Shown one piece after another: positions 30,673 to 43,420 of a stretch of 64,000 bases of DNA. The notes beneath the pieces were generated by a model that saw nothing but the letters and a program-made list of their open reading frames with translations, searched no databases and had not been told where the DNA came from. Each line of letters begins with the position of its first letter. Positions within the stretch are counted from its first letter, which is position 1. The stretch is taken from the NCBI RefSeq assembly GCF_014850955.1, contig NZ_JACXSS010000001.1, positions 2,852,001-2,916,000 of the forward strand. Reading direction: 5' to 3'. The position numbers were made by a program, and so were the translations under genes. The stretch is from Methylomonas albis (lineage in GTDB: Bacteria > Pseudomonadota > Gammaproteobacteria > Methylococcales > Methylomonadaceae).

Positions 30673-31377
30673 ATGAAATCACACAATTCAACATCCGTTA
30701 GTTCTCACTCGGATATCATGTTGTTGTTGCCTTGGTACGTCAATCAAACCCTAGATGCAACCGAACACCAAAAGGTAAGTACGCATTTAAAAAGCTGTCT
30801 AGTCTGCCGACGCGAATTACTAGCATTACGTAAACTCGCAGTAGCCGTGCAACAAGCCTCCGACCTGGATATAGCGGCTGAAGCGTCCTTCGCAGGCTTG
30901 CGAGCCAAATTGCAAACCACCAGTCAACGCCCACTTAACCCAGGTGCCGATAGCTCACGTCAAAAACCCGTTGCAGCTAACATAAAACCATTCTGCACTC
31001 GTCACAGATTGTGGCAAATCGCCGGCAATACCGGAAAAGGTCTGGCTATTGCCGCATCCTTGTTATTGGTGACGCTACCTGCTGCTATACAATATTTGCA
31101 GCCAGCCAACACAACAGACTATTACACGCTTTCGGCAGCTAAACCGGCCAGCCAAACCGGTCAGTTACAAGTGGTATTTGCCAAGAACTTATCGGACAAA
31201 GACATAGACGCCGCACTTAGCCAAATTGGCGGCGTACGGGTAGACGGGCCTAACAGCGTCGGCGCTTATATTGTCAAAATCACTACCGGCAAACAGGATA
31301 CTGACATGGCCGGAACATTGGCGTTGCTCCGCAGCCGACAGGATGTAGTGCTAGCCGAACCCATTTTACAACCGTAA
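30673..31377 (+). CDS. Zinc-type anti-sigma factor with C-terminal protease-propeptide-like domain
   Basis: 234 residues from the ATG at 30673 with AGGAG upstream, four bases after the sigma factor. The anti-sigma zinc motif HLKSCLVC (His38, Cys42, Cys45) follows the LPWYVNQTLDATE helix. One transmembrane helix at about 121-141 (GKGLAIAASLLLVTLPAAIQ). The periplasmic end, residues 164-232, reads LQVVFAKNLSDKDIDAALSQ, IGGVRVDGPNSVGAYIVKI and LRSRQDVVLAEPI. This is the pattern of inhibitor-I9 / subtilisin-propeptide folds. It probably tethers the sigma factor and could be inhibited or cleaved by the adjacent subtilase (inference). Confidence 0.85.
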   Translation: MKSHNSTSVSSHSDIMLLLPWYVNQTLDATEHQKVSTHLKSCLVCRRELLALRKLAVAVQQASDLDIAAEASFAGLRAKLQTTSQRPLNPGADSSRQKPVAANIKPFCTRHRLWQIAGNTGKGLAIAASLLLVTLPAAIQYLQPANTTDYYTLSAAKPASQTGQLQVVFAKNLSDKDIDAALSQIGGVRVDGPNSVGAYIVKITTGKQDTDMAGTLALLRSRQDVVLAEPILQP

Positions 31378-31383
31378 TCGATC

Positions 31384-32631
31384 ATGAAATTAGCGCGCTT
31401 ATATCTGTTTATTTGCTTGCTAGGCTTGGTTAGCGCTTGCGCCACCACCAGCGATAGCGATTATTCGCGGCTGGGTGACAGCAAAACCGCGGAAGAACGC
31501 CGCTTGGTGGTAACCTTTGCCGATAGAACGATCAATCGGGAGTTAACGGCCAACACCTTGGACGGTTACCGTTTACGCGGCCAATATGGCAATTCCGGCT
31601 GGAGCGAACATATTGCGCAGGAGCTGGCCGAGCGCCATCATTTGCGGTTCGTCGCTCAGTGGCCGGTGACCATGTTGGGAGTCAGCTGCGTGGTGTACGA
31701 GGTACCGGATACCTTGCCAGTACAACAAGCGATAGCAGAGTTGCAACAGGATCGGGATGTCACGTCCGTGCAGCAAATGCATAGTTTTCAGGTTTTAGGT
31801 AAACAAGCACCGCCGACTCAGACATATACCGATCCGTATCTGCATTTACAAACCGGTTTTAACTCTTTACGGATAGCAGAACTGCACCGCACCACCACCG
31901 GCCGGGGCGTGCGTATTGCGGTAATTGATACCGGCGTGGATACCGAACACCCGGACTTGCAGGGTCGAATTAAATACTCGGAAAACACTGCGCCGGAACC
32001 CAGCGATCATAATTTAGCCGACATTCACGGCACAGCAGTTGCTGGGGTATTATCCGCCCATCCTAACAACGGCATAGGCATTGTTGGGATCGCTCCGGAA
32101 GCGGAAATTTTGGCGTTTCGGGCCTGCTGGCCGGAAAAACCTAACGCCGTGGCAGCGCATTGCAACAGCTTTACATTGGCCTTGGCCTTAAACCAAGCCA
32201 TGCGCATGAATAGCCATATCATCAATATGAGCCTTAGCGGCCCCGAAGATAATTTGGTTCAGCACCTGATCGAAAAAGCCCTGGATAAAGGCATTATTGT
32301 GGTCGCAGCGGTACCAAGCCGGAACCAAGCCGGTGGTTTTCCGGCTAACATAGCCGGTGTGATAGCCGTTGGCCAGGAAAATGACGACAAGCGTCAGCAA
32401 ATTATCGCACCCGGCAAAGACATCCTAACGACAGTGCCGCACCAAGCCTATGACTTTATGAACGGCAGCTCTTTTTCAGCGCCGCACGTGGCCGGCATGG
32501 CCGCTTTACTGCTACAACTGCATCCGGACTGGAAAACCGCAGACATCAAACGCCGACTCGGCAACGACGCCTCGACCGCCAATTTGCTTGACTCGAATAC
32601 CGCCCTAGCCTCTCCGGAACACACCCGCTAG
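31384..32631 (+). CDS. S8-family subtilase lipoprotein
   Basis: 415 residues, six bases after the anti-sigma gene. Lipoprotein signal GLVSAC, lipidated Cys19. A propeptide-like region (about 40-138) is followed by the subtilisin domain with Asp182 (AVIDTGVDTEHPDL), His215 (DIHGTAVAGV) and Ser363 (NGSSFSAPHVAGMAA). The oxyanion segment, usually AAGN, reads AAVP here (VVAAVPSRNQAGGFPAN), so the usual stabilising Asn is absent at that spot. It is probably anchored to the inner face of the outer membrane. With the sigma and anti-sigma genes it may form a regulated-proteolysis circuit. Its end overlaps the convergent glycosyltransferase by four bases. Confidence 0.9.
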   Translation: MKLARLYLFICLLGLVSACATTSDSDYSRLGDSKTAEERRLVVTFADRTINRELTANTLDGYRLRGQYGNSGWSEHIAQELAERHHLRFVAQWPVTMLGVSCVVYEVPDTLPVQQAIAELQQDRDVTSVQQMHSFQVLGKQAPPTQTYTDPYLHLQTGFNSLRIAELHRTTTGRGVRIAVIDTGVDTEHPDLQGRIKYSENTAPEPSDHNLADIHGTAVAGVLSAHPNNGIGIVGIAPEAEILAFRACWPEKPNAVAAHCNSFTLALALNQAMRMNSHIINMSLSGPEDNLVQHLIEKALDKGIIVVAAVPSRNQAGGFPANIAGVIAVGQENDDKRQQIIAPGKDILTTVPHQAYDFMNGSSFSAPHVAGMAALLLQLHPDWKTADIKRRLGNDASTANLLDSNTALASPEHTR

Positions 32632-33770
32632 TTGCCACAACAGCCACCCTCAAGAATCACCCTTATCCGCTGACTGATCTCGGCCGCGCCATAGATAGCG
32701 ATGGCCTGTTGTGGATAAGTTTGTTTTATCGTTTCCCTCACTTTGACACTTAGCCGCTCCGGCACCAAATCGTTTTCAGTTAACGGAAATACAAAACCCT
32801 TGCCGACGAGCTTCTCAATCCGCAACCCTTGCTCGCTGTTGCCAGCGTAAGGATACGCCAGCGCCGGTGTGCGGGTACTGATCACATCCATTAGTGTATT
32901 ATCGCCGCCTAAACTGATAGACAAGGCAGCGGTTTGTAAGTGTTCCTGAAAATTACTCAGAAAAGACACGACCTGAACATTGCTGCTTTGCACCAAGCGC
33001 TGTAACTCGGCTATTTCGCCTGCCGTGGCTCTGGAACTGACTACCACTAAAAACTGATAATCCGGCAGCAACGGCGCTGTCTGTACCGCTGCACGCAACA
33101 AAGCCTTGCCAATTTCACCGCCACCCTGACTAACGACGATCTTACTCTGTCGCGTAGGTAAGCTAGCCGGAGACGGCGGACTGACATAGCCCACATATAC
33201 CAAACGATCGGCAATTTCGGCGGTTAAACTAAAGGTTTCCTCGAAACGGACAATTGCAGGATCACCGCGCACGAATACAGTATGAATATGTTCCCGCACC
33301 AGTTGCAGCATACGTTGCTCCGCAGCCAGCGGCGCCGGCACCAGAATTTCCCGAACAAAGCAAAAAATCGGTATTGCTCCGCACTGCTGTCTGACAGACG
33401 CAAACAGCCCCAGAATTTCTTTTTTCAAGCGTCGCCGGCCAAACGGGAAAAACTCGACAATCACCGCATCATAAGGCCAATCGACAAAGCGCTCGATAGC
33501 GGCGGCGCGTTCGGCCCAAACCGTTTCAATAGAGTCATCCCGGTCCGGTGCGTACAGCTCGTCGCTGGCACTGTCGATCAGTATTCTGGGTAAGCGTAGC
33601 TGCCTAAATCCGGGCAGTTCCGGCATGTGTTGTAAGCCTTGTCCGCCGTGGATCAAATCGACATCGGCATACGCCAGCAATTCGCGAATCACCAGTAAGC
33701 TGCTGGTCAAATGCCCCAAGCCGACCAGGCTTTGACAATAAAACAAGATTTTGCGGCGCTTGGTATGCAT
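32628..33770 (-). CDS. Glycosyltransferase, MurG/GT28-like
   Basis: 380 residues, GT-B fold. The N-terminal half opens with RRKILFYCQSLVGLGHLTSS, a glycine-rich loop like that of MurG-type enzymes. The C-terminal half has KIVVSQGGGEIGKAL and the nucleotide-sugar site SLGGDNTLMDVISTRTPALA, YPYAGNSEQGLRIEKL. Such enzymes transfer a sugar from a nucleotide donor; acceptor and product cannot be predicted. Its start is five bases from the alginate-export pseudogene stop on the same strand, so the two were once likely co-transcribed. It is convergent with the subtilase. Confidence 0.75.
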   Translation of the reverse strand: MHTKRRKILFYCQSLVGLGHLTSSLLVIRELLAYADVDLIHGGQGLQHMPELPGFRQLRLPRILIDSASDELYAPDRDDSIETVWAERAAAIERFVDWPYDAVIVEFFPFGRRRLKKEILGLFASVRQQCGAIPIFCFVREILVPAPLAAEQRMLQLVREHIHTVFVRGDPAIVRFEETFSLTAEIADRLVYVGYVSPPSPASLPTRQSKIVVSQGGGEIGKALLRAAVQTAPLLPDYQFLVVVSSRATAGEIAELQRLVQSSNVQVVSFLSNFQEHLQTAALSISLGGDNTLMDVISTRTPALAYPYAGNSEQGLRIEKLVGKGFVFPLTENDLVPERLSVKVRETIKQTYPQQAIAIYGAAEISQRIRVILEGGCCGN

Positions 33771-33774
33771 CAGA

Positions 33775-35193
33775 TTAAAAGCTGTACTTAAAGGTCAGAT
33801 CCAACTGGAAGGAATTATTACCCTCCAGTTGCCCGAAAGCCGGACCGGCCATGAACAGAGAGCCGGCAAATTGCACCTGCAAATGCTTCCATTCGTCCAA
33901 TGACAATACCAGATCGAACTCATCGCCCAGCGTGCCGCTACGGCCATTGGGCGTGGCGCGAATTCGCGAATCGCGAATTACCGACGACGGTGTGGCCTGT
34001 TCGTAGTGGTGATACAGCAGGTCGATAGAACTTTGCTCGGAGATCGGAAATCCCAACGCCGCCGTCATGATGTTCAAATTTGACAATTCCGGCCGAAACA
34101 ATTCGCCGTAATAACGAAAACGCTGACTGCCGGATAATTTGATCTTGTTGTTATGTAGCCCGGATTGCCGATAAGTGCTGTCGGTACCGTCGCTAGGATT
34201 GGAATCCCCGGAGCCGTAAGCATAACCCAATGTCAGGTAGGGCTCCATGAACAAATTGGTATACCAAGTAACGCCGGCGTCCAGGCCCCAAGCCTCGACG
34301 TGACGTGGGGTTTGCGATCTAACCCCGGAGATGTTGCTATTAATGTCGGTGAAGGTCTGGGTGGTCTCGTCACCAAACACAAACGCCGAATCCAGCCAAT
34401 AGCCGATTTTACCGACATGCTCGATTTTAAACTTCCCCATGGCCCGTCCGCCGAACCAGTTCAAGTCGCCGTCGCTGGCGTCTTTACGATTGGCTCGAAT
34501 CAAGTCGCCGGGATTTTGATTGTCCGAATTGTCGAACTAACTCAAAAAAAATAAAGACAAGTTTTGCTTCGGGTCCCATTGCCAAATCACGTCGCCCATC
34601 AACCTGACTACCCGGTCGCTAACCGCGTCGATGAAATCCTGGTCAGACTGTTTGGAACCCAATTCCTTGGCAATGGCCAATTCGGCAAACAGTGTGTCTT
34701 CACCAAAATAAATCCGTGCTGAATCCAACTCATCGTTCCACCACCATTGCCGCTTATCCGCCATCCGTTGCCGGCCCAATTGCAAACTAAAACCCGAATC
34801 CAGAATTTGGTGCATTAACAGCCAGGCCTGGGTCAGTTTAATGGCTGCTTCGTATTGGTCCAGACCACTCTCGGTGTACACCTCCGGATCGTAATAAACA
34901 TCGGATTGCACAAAAAATGACAAGGATTTTGACCACTGATAAAACAATTCCAGCTTCATGTCTTGGTAAACGTCAGCCGTGTCATCATCACGACGCGGGT
35001 CCAGCCGCCTATCTTCCACATAGCGCGGCTCCAATTCGTAGGCGCCGCCAATGGTCAAAGGATGACCGAACACATCGGCTTTAAACTGGTCGGCCGGCCG
35101 TTTGTCGCCGGGGTTGATCCGCAACGGTTCTTTTCTGACGCCATCACCGGCATCCTGGCGGAAAGCATTTTCTCGAGTTCCATTACCCGTTTA
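33775..35193 (-). pseudogene. AlgE-like alginate-export outer-membrane porin, broken
   Basis: Two reading-frame pieces in the same frame are separated by one in-frame TAG (34537-34539): upstream ...QNLSLFFLS, downstream FDNSDNQNPGDLIRANRKDA. Together they give a beta-barrel of the alginate-export family (LRINPGDKRPADQF, then LTIGGAYELEPRYVED; WLLMHQILDSGFSLQLGRQR; C-terminal LDLTFKYSF). Upstream, coding continues as far as 35193 (RENAFRQDAGDGVRKEP), where a TAA ends the frame without a start codon. A degraded signal-peptide-like stretch is visible near 35300-35396 (KILGFVVWALNF). Both the nonsense codon and the lost N-terminus point to a dead gene. The remainder to 35577 is the promoter region of the next gene. 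Confidence 0.8.
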
Positions 35194-35577
35194 CTCTACT
35201 CCAGTTTTACCCGTTTTTGTCCGGCAATCAATACGTATCGATACGGCAGTTATTAGCTTCGCCCCAGAGTTTTGCGTACTCGTCATGCCGAAATCCCAGG
35301 TTATTCAAAGGATCCATTGCTTTTCGGTAACGACAGCGACAGTGAAATTAAGGGCCCAGACGACAAAGCCCAATATTTTTGGCCGTTTCAAAAAGTGAAA
35401 AAAGCATCCAAACCTTAGGTAATTTCATACGTCTCAGTAAAATCCGATTTCGGCATAATCAAACCGTCAATAGAGTTGCTGTTTAGCCGCGTTTGCTATT
35501 TAATAAATAACTGCCAAAGCAACCCCGGTGTTCTACGTCCGGCAACTCATTTTTCCCAACCTTGAAGGAGGGACAAA

Positions 35578-36279
35578 ATGTCAAACCCACTTAGCAAGCT
35601 GATCAACAAACTATTCACGGATCCGGTCGAACAGGTCGGCGTCGCTCTGCCTTCCGCGGCCTTGGTGGCGGTGTTTTTCAGCTATCGAGAGCAGATTCAT
35701 CCGGCCCTGCTGCACTTACCCGACCCTTTCTCTGCCAGCACGGCCGGCGCACTGCTTTTTCTACTGCTGACGCTGGCAGTCTCCCTCATCATCAAACGTC
35801 TATCCCACGACTTACTCAATAGCGCATACGATCATTTGTACCGAGACCGCAAACGCCTGAAATCGGACAGTTGGTACCGACGCGCGCAGACTCTGGCTTT
35901 ATCCACCAACGACCCCTTGCTCAGTAAATATCACGAAGCGTTGGACAGGCTCAGGGACAACGATAATCCGGTGGTCTCCAAGGTGGAAGCGTTGCAAATT
36001 CAATCCAAACTGGCCCGCAGCCTGACTTTAATATTGCTGATATTCAGCTTGGTATTGTTTATTGAAAAGCTGATTTTACTGGCGTTGGTCTGCGGCAGCG
36101 TTTCAGGGTTAATGCTATCCAGTTTTTGCAAGGAACGTTGGGCCGCATCTGAATTGGTTTATCAAGCACTTTACGAAACCTATTACCGCCAGGAACGCCG
36201 TCATCCGATATGGACCTCACCAATGATTCATATCAAAAAACCGGTGCCGCAGTCACGCGCGACCGAATCTGTAGATTAA
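35578..36279 (+). CDS. Membrane protein of unknown family, first gene of envelope cluster
   Basis: 233 residues with GAAGGAGGG before the ATG. Four hydrophobic segments are visible, at about 21-37, 55-73, 147-162 and 164-182. The first pair is separated from the second by a charged helical domain (RLSHDLLNSAYDHLYRDRKR...WYRRAQTLAL). A basic C-terminal tail follows. No family recognised. It is the first of four co-oriented genes (a second membrane protein, a lipoprotein, a peptidoglycan hydrolase), which suggests a role at the cell envelope; 227 bases separate it from the next gene. Confidence 0.65.
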   Translation: MSNPLSKLINKLFTDPVEQVGVALPSAALVAVFFSYREQIHPALLHLPDPFSASTAGALLFLLLTLAVSLIIKRLSHDLLNSAYDHLYRDRKRLKSDSWYRRAQTLALSTNDPLLSKYHEALDRLRDNDNPVVSKVEALQIQSKLARSLTLILLIFSLVLFIEKLILLALVCGSVSGLMLSSFCKERWAASELVYQALYETYYRQERRHPIWTSPMIHIKKPVPQSRATESVD

Positions 36280-36506
36280 GAAATACCGTGATTAACTGAC
36301 TCGACAAAAAGATTCTGTTCTGCCTAAATCCTTGACTGACCTTAGTGACATTGCTTTTCGTACCTGCGTCACGCGCATATTAAATCGAAACAGCCGGTGT
36401 CGAGTCGCAGACAACCAAAACTAGACCGCGGGGTATATCATCCGCCCGGCTAGCCTAACCAGAGAACTTAATCGATCAACAAGATCGTTACCAAAGAGGC
36501 GGATTT

Positions 36507-37853
36507 ATGCACAAACCGACATATCGACTTAAAACCCTGGGTTACGCCGGGCTGAACCTGCTCCCGCTTTCCGTTGCCGCGCAAACCGCGGTCGTTAACG
36601 GCGAGGAAAAACCCATCGCCCTATCCATTCACTTTCTGATAACACTGGGTATCTTGGCAGTGGTTGTGCTCGCCTTTTTGCTGTATTTGCGGCATCTGCA
36701 AAAAACCTTTCTGGAAACCTGCACCCGCGAAAAACAACTCGCGCTATTCTTTCAAAGCCCGGCCGGCCTGCCGGAAGGCACCATACGCGGCGTGATAGCG
36801 ATGTTGATCGTCACCGCCTCGATGCTGTTTCTGGCCTTACCCAACAACCAGTTTCCGGACGTATTGGGCGGCATCCTTGGCACTATCATTGGCTTTTATT
36901 TCGGTGCGCGCGGGCAAACGCGCGACTCGGAAAGTGCTGCATTACAGCAAGCTCACGAAGCCACCACGCAACGCGACGCAGCCGTCAGCCAGCAACAAGA
37001 ATCCAAAACCGGCTCCATGCTGGAAACCGTCAGCACCGGCATCGACATGGCGCGCACGGTGGCCGGCTTACTGCCCAAAGACATTGGCGGTAAATACGTG
37101 GATCTGGCGACTAAAGTCGAACAAGGCGTGAATGTCGCCAAAGGTCTGATGGGCGAAGGCAAAATCGAAGATGCGCTGCACGCAGTCACCGACACCCAGA
37201 ACACGCTGGACCAAGATGGCCCCTTAACCGACATCGTCGGCAGCGCGGTAAAAACCTTCGGCGCTACGCTGGGCACCTTCATGCCGCCTGCAGCACTGAT
37301 CGCCGCCGTGGTGGCCGGCACCGTCAAGCTGACCGGCATTTATTATCAAAAATGGAAAGCCCGGATTTTGCACATGCCCTTCTCGCCGGCGGCCGGTTTG
37401 ACGCTGGAACCGGTCGACGATAACACCGGCTTTATGTTGCTGCGGCAAAGCCCGTTATTTCGTGCCGCGTTCCAGGGACAAATGGAAAATCCCAAATTTT
37501 TGACAGACGCGGTTAACGACTTCATCGGCAATGCCGATTCGGCGGCATTATTCGAAAAATATGCCGAACTGGGCGGCTTTACTACCTTGCAGCAATTTGA
37601 AGAAGGCCTGGACGAATTTCATCGTACCGCTGTGGACCGTGAATTGAAATCTTTGATCCTAGCCCGTGACCCGGCCATGTTCGGCAGCACCGGCGGTTAC
37701 GAGTCAGTATTGCAAGCCGTAGACAAACTGCACCAAAATCCTGACGCCTTAAAAGACTTGGATAGCTTGATCGTGGTGACCGAAAAGCTACAAGCAGAAG
37801 ACAAACCCGTATCCGGCATGATCAACAAAATTCTGGAGGGCCAAGCGTCATGA
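36507..37853 (+). CDS. Multi-domain membrane protein of unknown function
   Basis: 448 residues, AGAGGCGG before the ATG. An N-terminal signal-like segment (residues 8-26) and a helix at 41-61 are followed by the pair LPEGTIRGVIAMLIVTASML and ILGTIIGFYFGARGQ. This G.IRG.IA ... GFYFG.R hairpin is seen in several uncharacterised bacterial membrane proteins. Then come a coiled coil (140-165), a helical cytoplasmic region, a further hydrophobic stretch (FMPPAALIAAVVAGTV, about 262-277) and a helical C-terminus with no known domain. The holin-like look of the hydrophobic hairpin is only a resemblance. The stop overlaps the next ATG by ATGA, so the two are coupled. Confidence 0.65.
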   Translation: MHKPTYRLKTLGYAGLNLLPLSVAAQTAVVNGEEKPIALSIHFLITLGILAVVVLAFLLYLRHLQKTFLETCTREKQLALFFQSPAGLPEGTIRGVIAMLIVTASMLFLALPNNQFPDVLGGILGTIIGFYFGARGQTRDSESAALQQAHEATTQRDAAVSQQQESKTGSMLETVSTGIDMARTVAGLLPKDIGGKYVDLATKVEQGVNVAKGLMGEGKIEDALHAVTDTQNTLDQDGPLTDIVGSAVKTFGATLGTFMPPAALIAAVVAGTVKLTGIYYQKWKARILHMPFSPAAGLTLEPVDDNTGFMLLRQSPLFRAAFQGQMENPKFLTDAVNDFIGNADSAALFEKYAELGGFTTLQQFEEGLDEFHRTAVDRELKSLILARDPAMFGSTGGYESVLQAVDKLHQNPDALKDLDSLIVVTEKLQAEDKPVSGMINKILEGQAS

Positions 37854-38518
37854 GGCCAAATCTGAGGATAACCCTGCCTTTGTTAACAATGGTTTTATTA
37901 GCATCCGGCTGCGCGACCCGGCAATTGAAAAACTTTAAAGAAGCCGCCGCGGAAAACAATTGGCAGGAAATCGCTGCAGCGGAAGTCGATTGCAAAGCCG
38001 ACGACGAGAGCTGTAATCAACTGCATCTGCTAAAAGGCGATGCCTGTTACCGGCTGGCCAAACAAAACACCGATAGCGTCAAAAACTACCAATGCACCGC
38101 CGAGCAACTCGAACAAGGCATACATCTGACAGCAGATTGGACGGCAGCCGAGGCCGTAGTCGGCAAACGCGCCCAGTATTTCGAAAACTGGTGCGAGTCG
38201 TTGCGTTTATTGCGTAGCGAGCAAACCAGCACAGCCGCCGCCACACCTTACAATCAAAAGCTGCACAGTTGCGCCCAGGAATTTCTGCAAGCCCCAGGCG
38301 ACTTGAAACCGGCCGCCACCTTTTTTCTGTATAACGCCGAACTAGCCGCAATTCGTTTCCAAATCAACGATACCGGCAGTTGCCAGGCGCTAAAGCAATT
38401 GCAACAGAACGAGAGCCAAGCCGCCACACAGGCCGCCCAAAGCCGCTACGCCGATTATCATCGGCGCTTGTTAAACGACATCGCCGGGATCAAAGCCTCG
38501 CTTCCCGGCTGCCCATAA
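37850..38518 (+). CDS. Putative outer-membrane lipoprotein, cysteine-rich helical
   Basis: 222 residues overlapping the previous gene by four bases. Lipoprotein signal PLLTMVLLASGC with Cys21. The mature part is helical with scattered cysteines (EVDCKADDESCNQLH, GDACYRLAK, NYQCTAEQ, NWCESL, HSCAQEF, GSCQALKQ), which could form periplasmic disulfides. The helix pairs have a TPR-like look but no clear consensus. No family recognised. Located between the large membrane protein and the peptidoglycan hydrolase, it could link inner-membrane and outer-membrane parts of the same system (inference). Confidence 0.65.
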   Translation: MRPNLRITLPLLTMVLLASGCATRQLKNFKEAAAENNWQEIAAAEVDCKADDESCNQLHLLKGDACYRLAKQNTDSVKNYQCTAEQLEQGIHLTADWTAAEAVVGKRAQYFENWCESLRLLRSEQTSTAAATPYNQKLHSCAQEFLQAPGDLKPAATFFLYNAELAAIRFQINDTGSCQALKQLQQNESQAATQAAQSRYADYHRRLLNDIAGIKASLPGCP

Positions 38519-38542
38519 GCCTTTAGCAGATAGGAGCCAGTC

Positions 38543-39481
38543 ATGGCCTTTAGTCGCCCGCTTAAATTTCAACTGCCTATGCTGCGCGGCCGCGATGTAC
38601 TCGAAGTGCAATCGCGTTTAAAAAGCTTGCAGATCAATGGTGTCGGCCAACCCGACGGTTTATTCGGCGCCAAAACCTCCGCAGCCGTGGTAGCGTTTCA
38701 AACTAGTCACGGCTTGGACAGCGACGGTATCGTCGGCCCGCTAACCTGGAGCAGTTTGTTCCAAGACGACAGTTCCCCGAATACGCAACGTCCCGCCGCT
38801 AACGATGCCGGCAGCACGGTTATCGGTCAAGATTTACTCGACGAGCTAAAAACCAGGCACGCTTATCAGGACGGCGTGTCCTGGCAATTAAGCACGCACG
38901 GCTTATTGGTAGGCAACGACAATAACCCAATTGGCACCGGCGGCGAACCGAAAACGGTCGCCAAAATCTGGAGCCAATACGGCAGTGCATTGGCGCATTG
39001 GTCCACCGAATTAAAAGTGCCGGTCGAGCTGATCATCGCCTCCATTTGCACCGAGTCGTCAGGCAATCAAAACGCGGTGCGCGAAGAACCGGGCTTTATC
39101 GACGAAGTGCGCACACCGCATAAAATTTCGCCCGGTCTGATGCAGACTTTAATTTCCACCGCCCGCGCCGCCTTGAACAAAGACGACATCGATAAAGCCT
39201 GGCTATTAATTCCCAGCAATTCGATTCAGGCCGGCACCGCTTACATCGCCGGGCAGTGGAAACAAACCCATTTTGATCCGCCGAAAGTGGCATGCGCTTA
39301 CAATGCTGGCGGCCTCTATCGTAACGACTCGGCGCGTAATCGCTGGAAAATGCGCCAATATCCGATCGGCAGCGCCGAACACGCTGACCGCTTTGTCAAA
39401 TGGTTCAACGATTGTTTTGTGTTTTTTGAGCACAACGGCGGCGCGCCGGAATGCAGTTTTTTTAACGCGTTGCGCAAATAA
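38543..39481 (+). CDS. Peptidoglycan-binding lytic transglycosylase without signal peptide
   Basis: 312 residues. A PG_binding_1 domain at about 15-72 (DVLEVQSRLKSLQINGVGQP; GAKTSAAVVAFQTSHGLDSD; VGPLTWSSLF) is followed by a lysozyme-like SLT domain from about 140. The catalytic Glu171 lies in IIASICTESSGNQNAV, with SPGLMQTLISTA (196-207) and ACAYNAGGLY (250-259) as the other SLT motifs. It cleaves peptidoglycan glycan strands by family inference. No signal peptide is visible (start MAFSRPLKFQLPML), so it needs another way across the membrane, as phage endolysins or contractile-tail lysozymes do. It is fourth in the cluster, 24 bases after the lipoprotein. Confidence 0.85.
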   Translation: MAFSRPLKFQLPMLRGRDVLEVQSRLKSLQINGVGQPDGLFGAKTSAAVVAFQTSHGLDSDGIVGPLTWSSLFQDDSSPNTQRPAANDAGSTVIGQDLLDELKTRHAYQDGVSWQLSTHGLLVGNDNNPIGTGGEPKTVAKIWSQYGSALAHWSTELKVPVELIIASICTESSGNQNAVREEPGFIDEVRTPHKISPGLMQTLISTARAALNKDDIDKAWLLIPSNSIQAGTAYIAGQWKQTHFDPPKVACAYNAGGLYRNDSARNRWKMRQYPIGSAEHADRFVKWFNDCFVFFEHNGGAPECSFFNALRK

Positions 39482-39724
39482 GACCCGGCTCGATCATTCT
39501 GCCATCCCTGCGCGCGAGGAGATTGGCGATTGTCGCAAAAGCAGTTTGGCACCCCACGCTACTGTGCCCCTGTGGCTCTGAAGCCTCCCCTGCCGTAATT
39601 TGACAATTTCCCGCGCTGAGGAATCTTAATGGCACGCAGGTGTCGATTCGCGTAAGGTATTGCCGCATCGCCCTCACCCATGGCATAAAGTCGGCTGACC
39701 TTCTTGCCGACATGGAGGCCCAAC

Positions 39725-43416
<3,692 letters not shown>

Positions 43417-43420
<4 letters not shown>

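Noticed and set aside
34537..34539. Programmed amber read-through in the alginate-export gene
   Set aside because: The N-terminal signal region is also broken, so ordinary decay is more likely.
39540..39585. Possible fourth copy of the micro-insertion (CTGTGCCCCTGTGGC)
   Set aside because: Only the central bases are similar and there is no interrupted gene to prove an insertion.
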